From NCBI GenBank assembly GCA_942492905.1, contig OW818657.1:2418001-2482000 (forward strand): a stretch of 64,000 nucleotides of DNA. The letters are read 5' to 3'. A program made the position numbers and the translations under genes. The DNA comes from CAIZWU01 sp942492905. Lineage in GTDB: Bacteria; Verrucomicrobiota; Verrucomicrobiia; Verrucomicrobiales; V1-33. A model generated the notes under the pieces. That model did no database searches and was not told the DNA's origin. It saw only the letters and a list, made by a program, of their open reading frames with translations. Positions 60,005-64,000 of the stretch are shown here, piece after piece; the first letter of the stretch is position 1, and every line of letters starts with the position of its first letter.

Positions 60005-60441
60005 ATCTTGAAATGCCATCGCCGGAGCAGACAGAGTCCCTGAGGACTCTCCTGCTCATCGTGCTTGGCGTGATGATCGTGACCATCCCGGTGGTGTGTC
60101 TGCTGGTGATCGCCAAGGTGAAGGCACAGCAGCGGCAGCGTCCCGTTCCCGGGAAGGAAGACAGATCTTCCTCTCATTATACCGGCGGGGTGGATCCTAT
60201 CCTTTTTGCCGGAAGTTCCCTGCCTGCCGCGCCGGCCGTCACCAGCCAGGACGGGGGGGCGGCGGACTATCGTGAACACAGCACCCCTCCCGGTACCGAC
60301 GCGGACTGTGGCGCCCCGGCACCGGCCTGCGAGTCCTCCTGGATGGATAGTGGCAGCAGTTTCAGCGATGGCGGGAGCAGCTTCGGCGGCGACTCAGGAG
60401 GAGGGGGAGGAGCTGGAGGAGGGGGCGGCGGCAGTGAATAA
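60001..60441 (+). CDS. Small membrane protein with a Ser/Gly-rich tail
   Basis: The product is 146 residues. One membrane helix at about 15-40 (LRTLLLIVLGVMIVTIPVVCLLVIAKV) is followed by a basic stretch and a long low-complexity tail ending SFGGDSGGGGGAGGGGGGSE. Similar Gly-rich tails end TPM-domain and other membrane proteins, but no domain is seen here. The ATG overlaps the gyrA stop by four bases, so translation is likely coupled. Function unknown. Confidence 0.65.
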   Translation: MNLEMPSPEQTESLRTLLLIVLGVMIVTIPVVCLLVIAKVKAQQRQRPVPGKEDRSSSHYTGGVDPILFAGSSLPAAPAVTSQDGGAADYREHSTPPGTDADCGAPAPACESSWMDSGSSFSDGGSSFGGDSGGGGGAGGGGGGSE

Positions 60442-60982
60442 TCGGGCAGGATCCAGCCTGGAGGCCGGATGGCAGGCGTTGCGGAAATTGTGGGCTGAGC
60501 CGGCCGGGGAATCACCGCCGCAGGTGCGCTGGTGGAAGGACGCCGGCTTCCTGATTTGGGAAATGAAGATGGAGTTGCCTTCGGTGGGGCGCCGTGAATT
60601 TGAATCCGGGGGATTTGTCGAAGGCCTGTGGGAGCGGGATGTGGCTGAATTTTTCATCCTGGACCGCCGCAGCGGTGCATATCAGGAATTCAACCTTGGT
60701 CCGGGAGGAGCCTGGTGGAGCGCCACGTTTGTGGCGCCCCGTGTCCGGGCCGTGCCCCAACCGGACTGGACCCAATTGGGGGTGCAAACTGAAGTCACTT
60801 GGACGCCGACCCACTGGACCGGGCAAATGCGCCTGCGGCTGCCGGATTGCCGGGAGCCTGCGGTTAATTTTTGCGCCATCCGCCGGGGTCCCGGGAGCGC
60901 GGCGTATTACAGCCTTGCTGGATTGGGCGGAGCGAAGCCGGATTTTCACCGGCCTCAGGAATGGATCACGTGGCCAACCTGA
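60434..60982 (+). CDS. CBM9-like (carbohydrate-binding) domain protein
   Basis: The product is 182 residues from a GTG at 60434 that overlaps the preceding gene by eight bases. VRWWKDAGFLIWEMKMELP, VEGLWERDVAEFFILDRRSGAYQEFNLGPGGAWWSATF and WTGQMRLRLPDCREPAVNFCAIRR match the DOMON/CBM9-like fold that binds carbohydrate or haem-like ligands. There is no signal peptide in this frame, which is odd for a CBM. Function unknown. Confidence 0.7.
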   Translation: MNNRAGSSLEAGWQALRKLWAEPAGESPPQVRWWKDAGFLIWEMKMELPSVGRREFESGGFVEGLWERDVAEFFILDRRSGAYQEFNLGPGGAWWSATFVAPRVRAVPQPDWTQLGVQTEVTWTPTHWTGQMRLRLPDCREPAVNFCAIRRGPGSAAYYSLAGLGGAKPDFHRPQEWITWPT

Positions 60983-61022
60983 TGGCGGATTCCGGACTCT
61001 TGCCCAGGGCTTCCACCTAATG

Positions 61023-61232
61023 TTAGCGGCCCATGGACCGGTCCCACCAGGCGTTATAACGCTCGTCCGCGCTTTGACTCCGGATGGCCCGTTTTTCGGC
61101 CCGGCGGTCGATCCATTCATCCTGGCGGTCGACGCGTTCGCGCATGTGGTCAGGGCTTTCTCCGGGGAGGCCGGCACAGGAGGGCAGAATTACCGAGGAC
61201 ACGATGACGAGAGAGAGGAGCAGGCGTTGCAT
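61023..61232 (-). CDS. Small lipoprotein
   Basis: The product is 69 residues with a lipoprotein signal (MQRLLLSLVIVSSVILPSC, cysteine at residue 19) and a highly charged, helical mature part (ERVDRQDEWIDRRAEKRAIRSQSADERYNAWWDRSMGR). The length is short but complete. The ATG at 61232 puts the lipobox in register; 61271 would add an extension. No family is recognised. Confidence 0.6.
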   Translation of the reverse strand: MQRLLLSLVIVSSVILPSCAGLPGESPDHMRERVDRQDEWIDRRAEKRAIRSQSADERYNAWWDRSMGR

Positions 61233-61288
61233 GGAATTTCCGAGAAAATACCAAAGCAGGCCAGCCGTCAATCGCCGGAAGCTGGAAT

Positions 61289-62611
61289 CTACTTTCTGAG
61301 ATCGCTCATCAGGTCGAGGATATCCTTGCGGAGCTCAAACAACTCGGACCGGGCGGCAATGAGCCATGAGCGGGTTTCCTTGCTCAGACCGCTCATCTGG
61401 ATGGAGGACAGCGCGTGCAGCGCTTCGTTGAGGGGAATTTGCGAACGCTTCAGCATGGCGATCACAAAGCCCGGTTCGGGATCGAAACCATGCATGGTGC
61501 CATCAAGGGCTGCCGCGAGTTTGCCACCCAGGGCGATGATGCTGACAATGACACTGAGCACGGGATTGTCGCGGGCCACATCATCTTCGAAGAGGCCCCG
61601 GGCTTTGGCATCCCGTTGCAGGCGCAGGGCAAAATCCATCGCCCGGCGGCTCAGAGGGTGGTGCGCCCCCTCTTCGTCCTCGGTGAACATGCCGGCGTTT
61701 TCCAGCATTTCGTCGGGGTCGTGGCCCTGCAGGTTTTCGGTCACATCCTGCCAGTCATCGCGGAATTCTTCGACCTCCTCCGGCTCCCAGCCCATCGCTT
61801 CGGCGATCAGGCGTTCGCGCTGGGGGTGATCCTTGTAGCGGTCAAAAGCTTCCTGATAGGCCTCGGCGCGGCGGTCCGCCTCCCGCAGTTCCTGTTCCCA
61901 TTCAAATTCGTTGAGGGGCTCCTCCAGTTCCTCGGCCTCGATGTTCACTTCAATCAGGGAGCCATCCCCTGCATCTTCGCGGCCCATCATGGGAGCTTCC
62001 TCATCCAGTTCCGGTTCCTCTTCGGACCCGTTGTTGGAAAATTCGTCCTCGTCCTCCTCCTCCGCATCGGTATACTCCTCCTCTTCATCCTCCTCGCCAT
62101 CGGGCCCTCCGGTGATGGAGTCCAGATAGGCGTGGAAATTCTCCTGGCTGGCACGGGTCTGCGCCAGATCATCCTCGGCCGACATCGTCCATTCCGCGGT
62201 GGTGATCTCCAATTTGAAGTCGGTGCTTTCGACGACCATGCGGCCATTGAGTTCGCTGAACCATTCCAAATAGAGGCAATTGGCCACCCGGGTTGGGATG
62301 GGCTGCTTGTTTTCCAGCAGAACCATCAGTTCCTCATCACTCACCGTGGGAATGCGTGATTTGCGGGAGGCGGTCATGTCCCCGACCACCCCGTTCTGCT
62401 GGGCGGCCACGATGGTGACGGTGGGGTCGTGCCGGGGCACCGGGTTTTCAAACTTCAGGCGGCAACCCGCCAGATCACGCAGGCAGTTGCCAAGCAGAGT
62501 CAACTCGACAGGTTCAGGCTTGCCCAGCAGCCAGATACGTCCCGTGACGTGGCCTTGGATTTCGTTGGTGATTTCACCTCGGATGATTGATTTATCTAGC
62601 CGGATAGCCAT
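61289..62611 (-). CDS. Large acidic cytoplasmic protein, unknown
   Basis: The product is 440 residues. Residues 1-135 are ordered (IRLDKSIIRGEITNEIQGHVTGRIWLLGKPEPVELTLLGNCLRDLAGC...), about 155-260 are strongly acidic (EEDEEEEYTDAEEEDEDEF), and about 330-440 are helical (SRRAMDFALRLQRDAKARGLFEDD...ALSSIQMSGLSKETRSWLIAARSELFELRKDILDLM). No signal peptide or membrane segment is evident. I do not recognise a named family; I recall similar acidic proteins in Verrucomicrobia. It is a single gene, 56 bases upstream (on the minus strand) of the small lipoprotein gene. Confidence 0.7.
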   Translation of the reverse strand: MAIRLDKSIIRGEITNEIQGHVTGRIWLLGKPEPVELTLLGNCLRDLAGCRLKFENPVPRHDPTVTIVAAQQNGVVGDMTASRKSRIPTVSDEELMVLLENKQPIPTRVANCLYLEWFSELNGRMVVESTDFKLEITTAEWTMSAEDDLAQTRASQENFHAYLDSITGGPDGEEDEEEEYTDAEEEDEDEFSNNGSEEEPELDEEAPMMGREDAGDGSLIEVNIEAEELEEPLNEFEWEQELREADRRAEAYQEAFDRYKDHPQRERLIAEAMGWEPEEVEEFRDDWQDVTENLQGHDPDEMLENAGMFTEDEEGAHHPLSRRAMDFALRLQRDAKARGLFEDDVARDNPVLSVIVSIIALGGKLAAALDGTMHGFDPEPGFVIAMLKRSQIPLNEALHALSSIQMSGLSKETRSWLIAARSELFELRKDILDLMSDLRK

Positions 62612-62768
62612 GGGGCAAAAAGGGTGGCGACATGGGAAACCTGTCCGGCACAGTGCAGGGTGTCAACCGTCGTGCCATCATTTTCCGTTGCCGGGGAAAT
62701 GAATCGCAGGCCATATCCACTCAGCAGGGTGCGGGCCAACCTCCGGGTCCCGGCTTTGCCTATTCTTC

Positions 62769-63563
62769 ATGAGTTCCTTCCCGCTTTCCATCTCCGTCAT
62801 CACCCGGAATGAGGCCGTCAATCTGGAGCGCTGCCTTGCCAGCGTCGCCGGACTGGCGGCGGAGATCGTGGTCATGGACAGCGGGTCGACCGATGCCACC
62901 GCGGAGATCGCGGCCCGGCATGGGGTGCGCTGGCTGCATCAGGACTGGTTGGGATACCGGGATCAAAAGCAGGTGGCCCTGGAACAATGCACCCAGCCAT
63001 GGGTGCTGGCACTGGATGCCGATGAAGAGGTCTCACCGGCGATGCGGCAGGATATCCTGACTTTTTTTGAACACCACGCCGCCCGCCATGATGGGGCCAG
63101 CTTCCCCCGCAAGGTCTGGTTCCTCGGCCGGTGGATCACCCACGGGGACTGGTATCCGGACCGCAAGCTGCGCCTTGTGCGCCGGGAGCGCGCCCGGTGG
63201 GGCGGCAGCCCGGAACACGACAAACTGGAAGTGCCCGGAGCCGTCCAGGCCTGTGCCGGCGATCTGCATCATTTTTCCTTTCCCACCATGGCGCGGTATG
63301 TGGAGAAAATTAACATCTTCGCGGATGAATACCTGAAACGCCAATTGGCGGAAGGGAAGCAGTGGTCATTGGCCGAGACCCTGTTCCGGCCCGCCTGGCG
63401 TTTTGTCAGAGCCTACGGACTGCGGCGGGGGTTTCTGGATGGCTTCCCGGGCTTGTGGATCGCCTGGAGCACCGCCTACCAGACTTTTGTCAGACACAGC
63501 CGTCTTTATGAGCACCAGCATCAGGGGCAGCCTCCGGACGAACCTCGGGGAGGTGGGGCGTGA
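62769..63563 (+). CDS. Family 2 glycosyltransferase (WaaE/KdtX-like)
   Basis: The product is 264 residues. The GT-A fold is shown by LSISVITRNEAVNLERCLASVAGLAAEIVVMDSGSTDATAEIA (about 6-48) and the DxD-type motif LALDADEEVS (about 80-89). VWFLGRWITHGDWYPDRKLRLVRRERARW and DLHHFSF are typical of the WaaE-type glycosyltransferases that modify lipopolysaccharide inner core. The ATG at 62769 is clear. The stop overlaps the next start (GTGA), so the two form an operon. Confidence 0.88.
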   Translation: MSSFPLSISVITRNEAVNLERCLASVAGLAAEIVVMDSGSTDATAEIAARHGVRWLHQDWLGYRDQKQVALEQCTQPWVLALDADEEVSPAMRQDILTFFEHHAARHDGASFPRKVWFLGRWITHGDWYPDRKLRLVRRERARWGGSPEHDKLEVPGAVQACAGDLHHFSFPTMARYVEKINIFADEYLKRQLAEGKQWSLAETLFRPAWRFVRAYGLRRGFLDGFPGLWIAWSTAYQTFVRHSRLYEHQHQGQPPDEPRGGGA

Positions 63564-64000
63564 GGCTGGCGCTGCTTTACCATCAGTTTATCACCAAGGG
63601 CGGACTGGAAGGCTACCTGCGGGAATTTGCGGGACAACTCCAGGCCGCCGGTCATGAGTTGGTGCTGGTCACCAGCAGGATCGATGAACCGGTGCGGGCT
63701 CTTGCGGCAGAGGTGCGGCTCATCCCGCCCGCCCGGACCAGCCGGGGAACTCTTGCCCGTTTCGCGGAGCAGAGTGCCGCTCTCGTGCCGGACTTGAAGG
63801 TGGATGCGGTGCTGGGCTTCGGCCGGACGTGGCGTCAGGACCTCCATCGCGCCGGCGGTGGCTGTCATTGGCACTATTCCAAAATGCTGCCGTGGTGGAA
63901 ACGCTGGAAGCCGAAGAACCAATTGGAACTGGCCCTCGAACGGAAACTTTACACCGGCGGGCAGACCCGGCATTTTATTGTCAACTCCGCCAAAGTCCGC
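63560..64000 (+). CDS. Glycosyltransferase (GT4, WaaG-like), N-terminal part
   Basis: The first 147 codons are present from a GTG; the rest is beyond the window. VRLALLYHQFITKGGLEGYLREFAGQLQAAGHELVLVTSR is the N-terminal acceptor-domain pattern of GT4 lipopolysaccharide glucosyltransferases, and CHWHYSKMLPWWKRW is close to WaaG's HW/Y loop. The donor domain is not visible, so identity stays at the family level. It is coupled to the preceding glycosyltransferase by an overlapping start. Confidence 0.75.
   Translation, partial: MRLALLYHQFITKGGLEGYLREFAGQLQAAGHELVLVTSRIDEPVRALAAEVRLIPPARTSRGTLARFAEQSAALVPDLKVDAVLGFGRTWRQDLHRAGGGCHWHYSKMLPWWKRWKPKNQLELALERKLYTGGQTRHFIVNSAKVR

Noticed and set aside
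56852..60019. A 1055-codon minus-strand open frame across gyrA
   Set aside because: It is antisense to gyrA, whose identity is certain, and lacks recognisable domains.

Overview
The window looks like chromosomal DNA of a high-GC PVC-group bacterium, most likely a member of the Verrucomicrobia. Grounds for this are inference from the proteins: a GyrA with the motif HPHGESVIYPTL, many lipoproteins and Gram-negative envelope genes (TolB, Pal-like, lipopolysaccharide-type glycosyltransferases), type II secretion/type IV pilus parts, and a rhamnogalacturonan-esterase-type SGNH hydrolase. No rRNA, tRNA, transposase, phage gene or CRISPR array was recognised.

Left part (about 0.5-12.2 kb) is an accessory region between core genes. 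From 0.5 to 5.8 kb, small minus-strand genes of uncharacterised or immunity-like families are separated by dispersed repeats. There are two copies of a ~420-bp repeat whose hairpin loop is inverted in one copy relative to the other, a 26-bp motif that supplies the stop codon of the gene next to it, and an exact 267-bp tandem duplication that made a chimeric ORF. From 6.0 to 6.5 kb lies a 22-bp minisatellite with a 66-bp higher-order pattern. From 8.0 to 12.15 kb there is an integron gene-cassette array with no integrase in the window (a CALIN). At three junctions the first seven or eight bases of a cassette are perfectly complementary to the start of its own attC site (a fourth cassette pairs over seven), and the attC halves pair with extrahelical bases. 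Its cassettes carry a frameshifted DUF7660-like gene, a SMI1/KNR4 protein, a DUF6000 protein, zinc-finger miniproteins and unknowns.

Middle part (12-44 kb) is mostly ordinary chromosome. It holds a Ser/Thr kinase with a secreted phosphoesterase, pantoate kinase divergent from nadB, a GIDE-LemA fusion, an ABCG-like transporter divergent from an RND exporter, an FHA protein, TolB/Pal, a geranylgeranyl-reductase-like flavoprotein with a PfkB kinase, LysM and amidase cell-wall proteins, an S2P protease, rpoZ, smpB, queA, a hydrolase and 5-formyl-THF cyclo-ligase.

From 42 to 50 kb a minus-strand operon encodes two tandem GspE/PilB ATPases, a GspF/PilC protein and a GspG-like pseudopilin, the last translationally coupled to a large membrane glycosyltransferase. 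From 50.1 to 57 kb lies an NAD+/ADP-ribose cluster: nitroreductase, an NrtR-type Nudix regulator with a putative operator, a tyrosine phosphatase, two ADP-ribosylglycohydrolases, pncB, a macrodomain protein and pncA, mostly with overlapping or abutting ends. Genes for salvaging nicotinamide therefore sit with genes for removing and hydrolysing ADP-ribose, under a regulator whose known ligand class is ADP-ribose. The right end holds gyrA with an acidic insertion in its C-terminal domain, two genes overlapping it in series, an acidic unknown protein and two lipopolysaccharide-type glycosyltransferases, the last cut by the window edge.
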